DNA from: Dyella_A sp049445995
Lineage (GTDB): Bacteria > Pseudomonadota > Gammaproteobacteria > Xanthomonadales > Rhodanobacteraceae
Reading direction: 5' to 3'
DNA: 64,000 bases
Assembly: GCF_049445995.1 (NCBI RefSeq)
Contig: NZ_JBMSDZ010000017.1
Location: forward strand, 1-64,000
Shown here: positions 36,258-44,126 of the stretch, one piece after another
How positions within the stretch are numbered: position 1 is the stretch's first letter
How the letters are laid out: every line of letters begins with the position of its first letter
Translations under genes and position numbers: made by a program
Notes under the pieces: generated by a model
Databases searched by the model: none
Told to the model about the DNA's origin: nothing
What the model saw: only the letters and a program-made list of their open reading frames with translations

Positions 36258-37075
36258 TGGAAAATTCACTGTCTCCAATGTCGGCAATAGATAGCTTCAG
36301 AAAACATCGGAAACTAATTTATCAATTGGCGAAGCGTGAAGTAATCGGCCGATATCGTGGTTCAATTGCGGGTCTAGCTTGGTCATTCTTTAACCCGCTC
36401 CTCATGCTCGCCGTATATACTTTTGTTTTTTCTTACGTAATGAAAGCGAGATGGGGAACCTCTGTAGGAGGTGATCGATCTGAATTTGCGGTCATCTTGT
36501 TCGTCGGTATCATGGTTCATGGGTTTCTCACCGAGTGCATAAGCCGCGGCCCGATGCTCATTTTATCCAACGCGAGCTACGTCAAAAAAGTAATTTTTCC
36601 ACTAGAGATACTTAATTGGTCGGCCGTTGCTTCATCATTTTTTCACATGGTAATTACGCTTTTGGTTTTGTTGTGTGTTCAATATCTTTTTATGGGACAC
36701 ATCCCATTGACGGTCTTCTATTTTCCACTCGTAATCTTCCCGATCGTTATTCTCGCTTACGGATTCACGGCATTCTTTGCAGCTCTAGGGGTCTATTATA
36801 GAGACCTGAGTCAGGTTACAGGCATTATAGCCACGGTAATGCTTTTCATGAGTCCTGCTCTTTACCCGATTTCTTCATTACCTCTAAAATTGCAAAAAAT
36901 AATCTATCTAAATCCACTCACATTTATGATTGAGCAGTCGCGAAACGTACTCCTTTGGGGGTTGCCTCCGGACTGGATTGGTTTGCTGGAATACTTTATT
37001 GGAAGCATTATTTTCGCCTACCTTGGGTATCTTTGGTTTCAGCTCACTCGACGCGGTTTCGCCGACGTCGTATAG
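36257..37075 (+). CDS. wzm: O-antigen ABC transporter permease Wzm
   Basis: 272 residues, six hydrophobic segments, ABC-2 type export permease. It shows REVIGRYRGSIAGLAWSFFNP at the cytoplasmic N-terminus, typical of Wzm/KpsM, and YRDLSQVTGIIATVMLFMSPA before the last helices. With Wzt it exports lipid-linked O-polysaccharide across the inner membrane. Codon use is strongly AT-rich compared with metB. It starts inside the metB stop codon and is followed 34 bases later by wzt. Confidence 0.93.
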   Translation: MENSLSPMSAIDSFRKHRKLIYQLAKREVIGRYRGSIAGLAWSFFNPLLMLAVYTFVFSYVMKARWGTSVGGDRSEFAVILFVGIMVHGFLTECISRGPMLILSNASYVKKVIFPLEILNWSAVASSFFHMVITLLVLLCVQYLFMGHIPLTVFYFPLVIFPIVILAYGFTAFFAALGVYYRDLSQVTGIIATVMLFMSPALYPISSLPLKLQKIIYLNPLTFMIEQSRNVLLWGLPPDWIGLLEYFIGSIIFAYLGYLWFQLTRRGFADVV

Positions 37076-37109
37076 CGATTACATATTATTCAAGTACAAA
37101 GGCAAACAA

Positions 37110-38447
37110 ATGGCTGAATTTGCAATTCAAGTTGCTAGTGTCTCAAAATGCTACCAAGTTTATGATCAGCCACATGATCGACTAAAACAGGCAATTTTAC
37201 CTCGCTTACGTAGCGTCACAGGTCTTTCCCCGCGGAAGTATTTCCAGGAATTTTGGGCGCTGAAAAATATCTCCTTTGAAGTGCGGAGAGGGGATACCGT
37301 TGGTATTATTGGCCGAAATGGCTCAGGAAAGTCCACTCTACTTCAAATTATTTGCGGCACTCTTAATCCAACCTCGGGGCATGTCAAAGTTTATGGACGC
37401 GTGGCTGCTCTCCTGGAACTTGGGGCGGGATTCAATCCTGAATTCACGGGGCGGGAAAACGTGTATCTCAGTGCAATGATTCTCGGACTTACGAAGGATC
37501 AAATAGATGAGAGGTACGATCGAATTCTTGCCTTTGCAGACATAGGCACATTTATCGACCATCCTGTCAAGCTTTACTCAAGTGGCATGTACGTTCGATT
37601 GGCTTTTGCCGTTATAGCGCACGTTGATGCGGATGTAATGGTTATTGACGAAGCATTGGCTGTGGGCGACGCTGTTTTTGTTCAAAAGTGTATGCGATTT
37701 TTACGCTCATTTCGTGAACGTGGAACACTACTTTTTGTTAGTCATGATACCGGTTCTGTGCTAAGTTTTTGTCAATCAGCGCTGTGGCTTGACAACGGGC
37801 ATATCCGGCTTCAATCCTCAGCTCAGGAAGTTACTCAGGCTTACATAGAATACTGTGCTCAGGAAAGCTATGGCGACGAGGTCAAGTTGCAGAGTCTTGA
37901 GCGTCGCGAGCGCTCAGATCGTAAAACATCGTTCATGCCAGCCAAGCCCATCGAGGAAGTGAGGTTGGAGCTTTTCGATAATATTGCAAACTCGGATGGG
38001 TGGCAGTCGGGAGTGGCCAGTATTTCGTCAGTTCAATTGACCAACATGAGCGATCCGGACCGCTCGCATTTTTATGGAGGGGAACGCGTACTTCTACGTA
38101 TCAGCGCTGAAATACATCGAGAGATGAAAAGCCCTATTCTTGGGTTCTTCGTCAAAGATAGTCTTGGGCAGTCACTGTTTGGCGAGCACACCTTCACCCA
38201 TGTGCAGCCGCCGCTTCATGTGAAGGCTGGGGAGAAGCTTGAGTCAGAGTTTGTTTTCTATTTGCCATTGCTTCCAAATGGCGATTATTCAATGACTGTC
38301 TCCATTGCCGAAGGAGATCCCTTGACGAATACCCAGCATCATTGGTTGCATGACGCATTGATTATAAAAGTTTCCTCTCCTTCGCTCCGCTATGGTCTAG
38401 TGGGCATTCCTTTCGAGCGAGTTGACATGCGCAAGATAGGTGACTAA
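37110..38447 (+). CDS. wzt: O-antigen ABC transporter ATPase Wzt with carbohydrate-binding domain
   Basis: 445 residues. In the nucleotide-binding domain (about 1-240) Walker A is GRNGSGKSTLL, the signature region reads KLYSSGMYVRLAFA, and Walker B is VMVIDEALAVGD. A long C-terminal extension (about 290-440; ISSVQLTNMSDPDRSHFYGG) is of the Wzt_C beta-sandwich type, which in other systems recognises the modified non-reducing end of the finished polysaccharide. That predicts a capped polymer. The start ATG at 37110 lies in AT-rich DNA with no clear Shine-Dalgarno sequence. The stop overlaps the next ATG by one base. Confidence 0.93.
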   Translation: MAEFAIQVASVSKCYQVYDQPHDRLKQAILPRLRSVTGLSPRKYFQEFWALKNISFEVRRGDTVGIIGRNGSGKSTLLQIICGTLNPTSGHVKVYGRVAALLELGAGFNPEFTGRENVYLSAMILGLTKDQIDERYDRILAFADIGTFIDHPVKLYSSGMYVRLAFAVIAHVDADVMVIDEALAVGDAVFVQKCMRFLRSFRERGTLLFVSHDTGSVLSFCQSALWLDNGHIRLQSSAQEVTQAYIEYCAQESYGDEVKLQSLERRERSDRKTSFMPAKPIEEVRLELFDNIANSDGWQSGVASISSVQLTNMSDPDRSHFYGGERVLLRISAEIHREMKSPILGFFVKDSLGQSLFGEHTFTHVQPPLHVKAGEKLESEFVFYLPLLPNGDYSMTVSIAEGDPLTNTQHHWLHDALIIKVSSPSLRYGLVGIPFERVDMRKIGD

Positions 38448-39019
38448 TGGACGAGGCGCGCAAGAGTCATATCGATTCGTTGGTGAGTAACGATCACCGA
38501 ATTTCAATTGGTCGTTTCACATACGGGAATCCCTCTTTAAAGGTTTGGGGGGAAAACGACACGCTGAGTATCGGGTCCTTTTGTTCTATCGCCGACGAAG
38601 TGGTTATTTTTGGGGGGGGCGAGCACCGAAGCGATTGGGTAACCACGTTTCCACTGCGAATAGCATTCGGTAATGCGTTAGCCGGATTGGACGGCCACCC
38701 CGCCAGTAAAGGACCTACTCGTATAGGTAATGATGTATGGATTGGCCACGGTGCCTGTGTGCTTTCGGGCGTAACCGTCGGTGATGGAGCCATCATCGGA
38801 GCGCGGGCCGTTGTTACCCGCGACGTAATGCCCTATACGATCGTGGGGGGGAATCCGGCGAGAATTTTAAAGAGGCGCTTTACGGAAGGCCAGATAGCGG
38901 CCCTTCTTGCCATTCGTTGGTGGGACTGGACAGTAGAAGAAATTCATATGCGTCAGCATTTGCTATGCAACGACGACATCGATGCCTTCATAGAAGCATT
39001 CATTCCCAAAGCGTGTTGA
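38447..39019 (+). CDS. Hexapeptide-repeat acetyltransferase (CatB/Vat type)
   Basis: 190 residues, left-handed beta-helix transferase. Hexapeptide repeats run through IGSFCSIADEVVIFGGG, IGNDVWIGHGACVLSGV and VGDGAIIGARAVVTRDV, followed by YTIVGGNPARILKRRF. The catalytic His is likely in GGGEHRSDW. It probably O- or N-acetylates an O-antigen sugar. The gene has G-tracts of 6, 8 and 7 (38547, 38612, 38845), unusual in this AT-rich DNA and suggestive of slipped-strand switching. The tracts are in frame here, so the copy reads as ON. Confidence 0.85.
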   Translation: MDEARKSHIDSLVSNDHRISIGRFTYGNPSLKVWGENDTLSIGSFCSIADEVVIFGGGEHRSDWVTTFPLRIAFGNALAGLDGHPASKGPTRIGNDVWIGHGACVLSGVTVGDGAIIGARAVVTRDVMPYTIVGGNPARILKRRFTEGQIAALLAIRWWDWTVEEIHMRQHLLCNDDIDAFIEAFIPKAC

Positions 39020-39058
39020 CAACCGGCGTCCCAAAAATTGGTTGAAAAGAGAGAGGCG

Positions 39059-40390
39059 ATGTTAAACTTTCCAATTAACAACACTATGTTCATGACACCG
39101 CAAAGCACGCCCGAAAGTGCGTGGCTTGGACACATTCCTTTTGCGGGTTGGTTGGTGGAAGAGATGCGCCCCGGCATTTTTGTTGAATTGGGCACTTATC
39201 GCGGAGCATCCTATTTGGCATTCTGCCAGGCAATCCAGCGATGCGCCGTGCAGACGAAGTGCTTTGCTGTTGACTCTTGGAAAGGAGACAAGCACTCCGG
39301 GGAGTACGGTGAGGACGTCTATCTGAATTTGCTTGATTACCACCAGCGGAATTACGCGGATTTCTCACGACTGTTGAAAATGCCTTTTGACGACGCCGTC
39401 CAGTATTTCGATGAGCGCAGCATCGATTTGTTGCACATCGATGGAATGCATACATACGAGGCAGTCCGAAGCGATTTTGAGACTTGGGCGCCAAAGCTCT
39501 CCAAGAGAGCTGTTGTTCTATTCCACGATGTCAATGTGCGTGAGCGTGAGTTTGGAGTCTGGCGGTACTGGTCAGAATTGGCTTCTCGCTATCCGTCCTT
39601 CGAATTCACGCATACGCATGGGTTAGGCGTGCTCTTGGTTGGGAATGAGCAGCCTGAGGCGTTGTTGCATTTGTGCCGCGCCAAGGACTCAGAGGAGACA
39701 GTACTGATCAACCGGCTTTTCGATCAGATGGGTCGACTGATTACGTCGAACATCGATATCGGCACCCTTGCACGGGAGCAGGGGCGGCTTGCTGGACTGC
39801 TCAATGAGACTAATTTGGCCAATGGTTCGTTGGTAGCAGAGAATGCTGCGCTGAAGGATTCTTGTCTGGCATTGGAGTTGAAGCTTGACGAGCAGCTTGA
39901 GATCTACCGAAAAGAAGTCCAGAGGAATAGCGAGCTGTCTGCTGGTGCAGCGAGGGCTGCCGAGTTGGCCACAAGCGTGGAGCAGCTGCAGGCAAACTAC
40001 CAGAAAGAAGTCCAGCGAAATATCGAGTTGTCCGCTGCTGCAGGGAGGGCTGCCGAGCTGGCTACAAGCGTGGATCAGTTGCAGGCCAACTACCAGAAAG
40101 AAGTCCAGCGAAATATCGAGCTGGCGACTGCGGCTACGAAGGCTGACGAGTGCACCGCGCTCGTGAGGCAGTTGCAGGGCGAATTGGCCCGCACCGCAGA
40201 CGTTCTGTCCGTGGTTGACCAGATACGATCTGATCTGTCGCGTCTATCCGAGTTGCTGGTGCTAAAAAACAGCGAGTTGGAGCGGGTTACTATGTCGGCT
40301 CATCAAGTGGAACTTGAGGTCGAGAAAATGAAGAAGTCACTTAGCTGGCGACTGACGTCGCCATTTAGGACTCGTCAGCGCAAAATCTAG
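39059..40390 (+). CDS. Methyltransferase with C-terminal tandem-repeat coiled coil
   Basis: 443 residues. In the N-terminal class I methyltransferase (about 1-210) motif I is FVELGTYRGASYLAF and LLHIDGMHTYEAVRSDF corresponds to the Methyltransf_24 group. From about 225 to the end it is a long coiled coil containing three nearly identical 31-residue units beginning YxKEVQRN. The C-terminus is basic (SWRLTSPFRTRQRKI). By analogy with WbdD (methyltransferase plus coiled-coil ruler working with a Wzt carbohydrate-binding domain), it may cap the polymer and set its length; no kinase domain is visible. Start ATG at 39059 after AGAGG. Confidence 0.8.
   Translation: MLNFPINNTMFMTPQSTPESAWLGHIPFAGWLVEEMRPGIFVELGTYRGASYLAFCQAIQRCAVQTKCFAVDSWKGDKHSGEYGEDVYLNLLDYHQRNYADFSRLLKMPFDDAVQYFDERSIDLLHIDGMHTYEAVRSDFETWAPKLSKRAVVLFHDVNVREREFGVWRYWSELASRYPSFEFTHTHGLGVLLVGNEQPEALLHLCRAKDSEETVLINRLFDQMGRLITSNIDIGTLAREQGRLAGLLNETNLANGSLVAENAALKDSCLALELKLDEQLEIYRKEVQRNSELSAGAARAAELATSVEQLQANYQKEVQRNIELSAAAGRAAELATSVDQLQANYQKEVQRNIELATAATKADECTALVRQLQGELARTADVLSVVDQIRSDLSRLSELLVLKNSELERVTMSAHQVELEVEKMKKSLSWRLTSPFRTRQRKI
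39902..40180 (+). repeat. Three 93-base tandem repeats in the coiled coil
   Basis: Units begin at 39902, 39995 and 40088 with the shared core AAGAAGTCCAG. Copies 1 and 2 are very similar throughout; the last third of copy 3 has diverged. Each unit encodes 31 residues (about 4.4 heptads), so a gain or loss of a unit keeps the frame. Confidence 0.9.
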
Positions 40391-40454
40391 GCGACCATCA
40401 AGATCTTGTGGTTGTGTCTCAATAGAAACTCAAACAAAAAAACTGGAATGTTCG

Positions 40455-42968
40455 ATGAAACCAAGGACAGTACTGCTACTCGATACTAAGCGGAGCAATC
40501 CGAATCACTACATTTGCTTGGCCATCGCCAGGGCTCTGCGCCAAAGCGATCGAGTAGGTAGCGTCATCAAGTCCAGCTACGCCACTGCGATACGCGACGC
40601 GCAGGCGGAAGCGTGCGATCTATTTATTGCGTTCGATGGTGAGGAACTGGACCGGGCAATCATCGAGCGGGTAACTCAGGTGTGCCGTCATAGCGTGCTC
40701 TGGGTGACCGAAGATCCTTACGAGCGCAGTGTCAATATGCAAAACGCTGATTTATTCGATCTGGTGTTCACAAACGATGCTGGGAGCGTGGACGCCTATG
40801 GTGGGAAAGGGCGTCATCTGCCGTTTGCATCTGATGAACACTTTCATTTTCATGGTGTTCCTGAGCATGACGATGGCCACTATTTTTATGATCTCTTTTT
40901 CGCCGGTACTGCGTGGCCAAATCGATCAGAATTTCTGGCTGAGCTCAAAGCCGCGATCCCAGGCATCAACCTGAAGCTTGCGCTTCCGGCTAATCCCCAC
41001 ATTCCCGAACCGAAGCTGGGTATGTGCAAAAGCGAATACGATTGGCGCACCCCGAATAGCGAGTTCGCGAAATTTGCGAACCGAAGCCGTTCTGTCCTGA
41101 CACTGCATCGGGACTTCTCTTCATCAGGTAACGACCGGGTTGCACTCACTCCGGGACCCCGCTTTTTTGAGGTCGCGCTCGCTGGTGGGTTTCAATTGGT
41201 GGATACCTCCATTGCGGATATCCGGGTTGGTGCTTACTTCCAAGAGGGTAAGGAATTTATTAGTTTTGACGGCGTCAGAGATTGTGTAGACAGGCTGGGC
41301 TATTACCTCACGCATCCGCAGGATCGGCTACGGATCGCGCGCAGCGCACAGCAAAGAGCACTTGCCGAACATCTATACGCCAATCGCGTTGCAAGCCTGT
41401 TGGCGTCGCTTGAAGATATTGCTGCAGAGGATTGCACGTGGAAGCTTGCGGCCCCACGAGGCCGCAGTCGGCTGCTGATCGTGTCGCACAACATCCTTGG
41501 GGTTGAGCCATACGGCGGGGTGGAGGTCTACCAGGAGTCCATTCGCCAGGCGCTCAAGGGCCGGTTCGAGATCATGTTCTACGTTCCAGACAGGTCAGTG
41601 CAACCCGCGGGTATGCGCTATCTCATGCTGGACGAAAACATGCAGGTACTTGAGAGCTTCGACTGCAATTCTAGGATCGATGAGGCCTTGCTTTCTTGTC
41701 CAGAGCGTGAAGAACTGTTTTCGCGTTTGTTGCGTCACTATGAAATTGAGGTGGTGCACTTTCAACATTTGATCGGACATGTGCCTTCGCTTGGATTCAT
41801 TCCGTCTTCACTGGGTATTCGATCAGTGCTTAGCCTGCACGACTACTATTCTGTCTGCGCGCGATTTAATTTGCTGGACTATCGCGGAAGGTATTGCAAT
41901 ATTTCAGAACTGCCGCCTGCAACTTGCGATGTCTGCCTGAATGCATCGCAAGGTAGTGCAGCGGGAAGTCAGGCCCGGCGGCGGGCTTTTTTTGGCAGGA
42001 TGCTACTGGCGATAGACGTATTACACGCCAATACAAAGGGCGTGGCTGAACTCTACCGCAGGATGTATCCGCTGCTTGATGGTGATACGAGAATTGAAAT
42101 CCTTGGCGTCCCGATGCCGTTGGACGAGGATGCCACGGAAGTACGTGCCAAAGGAGCCGATCACTCTAAGGAAGGAACGCTGCGAATCGCCATCCTCGGT
42201 AATTTCACACATAACAAGGGTGGCGACCAGCTGGTCCATGCGTTAAATCAGCTGCGTGCCGATGACGTAGAGTTCACGATATTCGGAAAGGTCGCTGAAC
42301 CTTATAACGAAATTTTCGATGCGCTTGAGATTCCCAACGTGCACGTCCACGGTGCTTACGCACCCGGTACTTTGCCGCGGATCATGGTGGGCTACTCGAT
42401 GTCCATGCATTTTTCCCTCTGGCCGGAAACCTACTGCATCAGCCTGTCGGAAGCCTGGAATGCTGGACTGGTTCCGATTGTGTCGGACATTGGGGCACTT
42501 GGTGAGCGCGTTACTGACGGTTTGAATGGATTCAAGCTACCTGCTGGTGAAGCGGGCGCTATTGTGGCCCTGGTTCGGCGTTTGATATCAGATCGTGAAA
42601 CGATCGAATATGCCCGATCCAATATTCACAAAAAGTTAGGTGTCGAATACGACGAGCATATGCTTTGGCTAGGTAAGTTATACGAGCGTTTGCTGCCAGC
42701 CCAGCCATTCACGCCAACTGCCGCGTCGGCCTTGGTGTCGCGTGGCAACTCGATCAAGGATCTCGATATCCTTCTCGTGGATCAGGCTTGGACCAGTGTG
42801 TCACTTGCAGCCAGGATCACCGTAGATGACAAGACGCAACTCTCAGTTACGCCGGAGGCCAGTGTGCTTCAGCGAGCGTATCGCTTCTTCAGAAAGCATG
42901 GGGTTATCAAGACGTTAATCCGAGTAGTGACCTTGGTTAGGGGAAAGCAAATGGGAGAAGCGAAGTGA
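40455..42968 (+). CDS. Two-domain glycosyltransferase (CgeB-like plus GT4)
   Basis: 837 residues. The N-terminal half (about 1-330) resembles CgeB/DUF3880 transferases (LWVTEDPYERSVN, FDLVFTNDAGSVDAYG, LTPGPRFFEVALAGGFQLVD). The C-terminal half (about 345-760) is a GT4/GT-B enzyme (VEPYGGVEVYQESIRQAL, then ILGNFTHNKGGDQLVHALNQ, then LWPETYCISLSEAWNAGLVP). One chain could thus add two sugars. It is followed by a stand-alone CgeB-like gene whose sequence parallels the N-terminal half. Codon use is intermediate, less AT-rich than wzm/wzt. It overlaps the next gene. Confidence 0.85.
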   Translation: MKPRTVLLLDTKRSNPNHYICLAIARALRQSDRVGSVIKSSYATAIRDAQAEACDLFIAFDGEELDRAIIERVTQVCRHSVLWVTEDPYERSVNMQNADLFDLVFTNDAGSVDAYGGKGRHLPFASDEHFHFHGVPEHDDGHYFYDLFFAGTAWPNRSEFLAELKAAIPGINLKLALPANPHIPEPKLGMCKSEYDWRTPNSEFAKFANRSRSVLTLHRDFSSSGNDRVALTPGPRFFEVALAGGFQLVDTSIADIRVGAYFQEGKEFISFDGVRDCVDRLGYYLTHPQDRLRIARSAQQRALAEHLYANRVASLLASLEDIAAEDCTWKLAAPRGRSRLLIVSHNILGVEPYGGVEVYQESIRQALKGRFEIMFYVPDRSVQPAGMRYLMLDENMQVLESFDCNSRIDEALLSCPEREELFSRLLRHYEIEVVHFQHLIGHVPSLGFIPSSLGIRSVLSLHDYYSVCARFNLLDYRGRYCNISELPPATCDVCLNASQGSAAGSQARRRAFFGRMLLAIDVLHANTKGVAELYRRMYPLLDGDTRIEILGVPMPLDEDATEVRAKGADHSKEGTLRIAILGNFTHNKGGDQLVHALNQLRADDVEFTIFGKVAEPYNEIFDALEIPNVHVHGAYAPGTLPRIMVGYSMSMHFSLWPETYCISLSEAWNAGLVPIVSDIGALGERVTDGLNGFKLPAGEAGAIVALVRRLISDRETIEYARSNIHKKLGVEYDEHMLWLGKLYERLLPAQPFTPTAASALVSRGNSIKDLDILLVDQAWTSVSLAARITVDDKTQLSVTPEASVLQRAYRFFRKHGVIKTLIRVVTLVRGKQMGEAK
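41973..41993 (+). terminator. Terminator-like hairpin inside the glycosyltransferase gene
   Basis: GCCCG-GCGG-CGGGC followed directly by seven T residues, within codons for QARRRAFFGR. The stem is short (five pairs), so termination would be partial at best. It may be chance. Confidence 0.3.
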
Positions 42969-42970
42969 GT

Positions 42971-43933
42971 ATGCCTTCGAGAGTCCTCGTCTGTGGCGCA
43001 TCTCCCGACAATCAGAACCGCAATACCGTCCTTCGTAGTTATGTTGTCGAAGGTTTCGCCCAATTGCAGGGAATTGAACTGGTTTACAACGTGCCATTGG
43101 AATATGCAGCAGAAAAATCGTGGGGTGTGCGGCCTGAACTCGTTGTCTGTTTTGGTTCATGTATGCCGGATGATGCCGACTATTCTCACCTCCGAAGTTA
43201 TTGCAATAAGACCGGTACGCCAATGGTGTTCTGGCTTCATGATGACCCCTATGAATTCGATTACAACTATAAGTTGAGTGGGGTTGCGGATATCATATTC
43301 AGTAATGACCGTTGGTGCGCTGAGCACTACGATCATCCCAACACCTATCATTTGCCGTTGGCGGCCAGCGAGACGTTTCACTACCGAAAAATTGACGTCA
43401 CTGCTAAAAACGTCAATGTATTCTTTTGCGGTGTGGCGTTTGCCAATCGAGTTCGCTTGCTGCGAGATCTGGCCAAGCCGCTGGCGGAGATGGACGCTAC
43501 TATCTTGGGAGCAGATTGGCCGGCCTCTGAATTGCCATTCTGTAGAAATACGCGCCTACCAAACGCTCAGCTCTCTGATCATTACGCGCGCTCCTGGATA
43601 ACATTGAACATGGGGCGCGACTTTCATTACGCCAACGATCGCTTCAGACTGGAACCATCGACACCTGGGCCACGGACCTTTGAGGCGGCCATGGCGGGGA
43701 CAACACAGGCAATGTTTGTCGAAAGCCTTGAAATTATGGATTATTATCAACCGGGTTCTGAATTTTTACTTTACGATTCGGTTGCGGAGTTTACCCGCCA
43801 TATGGCGGAGATGACTAGGGATCGGCAGCGATGCTTGTCCATCGCTCAGGCGGCACAGCAACGAACACTGCGCGACCATACCTACAAATGCCGCGCGGAG
43901 ACTATGCTGCGGCAGGTTTCACAGTGCCAGTAG
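42971..43933 (+). CDS. CgeB-family glycosyltransferase
   Basis: 320 residues. Conserved stretches are FWLHDDPYEFDYNYKL, DIIFSNDRWCAEHYDH, FCGVAFANRVRLLRDL and STPGPRTFEAAMAGTTQAMF. They parallel the N-terminal half of the upstream fusion protein and suggest a paralogue with its own specificity. An in-frame GTG at 42965 overlaps the upstream stop (GTGA); the ATG at 42971 is the alternative used here. The sugar and acceptor are unknown. Confidence 0.8.
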   Translation: MPSRVLVCGASPDNQNRNTVLRSYVVEGFAQLQGIELVYNVPLEYAAEKSWGVRPELVVCFGSCMPDDADYSHLRSYCNKTGTPMVFWLHDDPYEFDYNYKLSGVADIIFSNDRWCAEHYDHPNTYHLPLAASETFHYRKIDVTAKNVNVFFCGVAFANRVRLLRDLAKPLAEMDATILGADWPASELPFCRNTRLPNAQLSDHYARSWITLNMGRDFHYANDRFRLEPSTPGPRTFEAAMAGTTQAMFVESLEIMDYYQPGSEFLLYDSVAEFTRHMAEMTRDRQRCLSIAQAAQQRTLRDHTYKCRAETMLRQVSQCQ

Positions 43934-44126
43934 TGCTGATCCAGGAGCAAATGATTTCACGTGTTCGACGGACGACACCATTTTCTAAGAACATCTCGTT
44001 TAACGTATTGCGGGGCCACAACAGTCAACCGGACATTAGCGAGTGGACATTAGTTATAAATAGATAACTTGCATTTAGACTACTCTTATTAGTCAGCAAA
44101 GAAATTCATGTTCCGAGGACAGCACT

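Noticed and set aside
43934..44126. Promoter for the AT-rich membrane protein gene
   Set aside because: Several AT-rich hexamers are possible, but no pair with proper spacing stands out, so none was listed.
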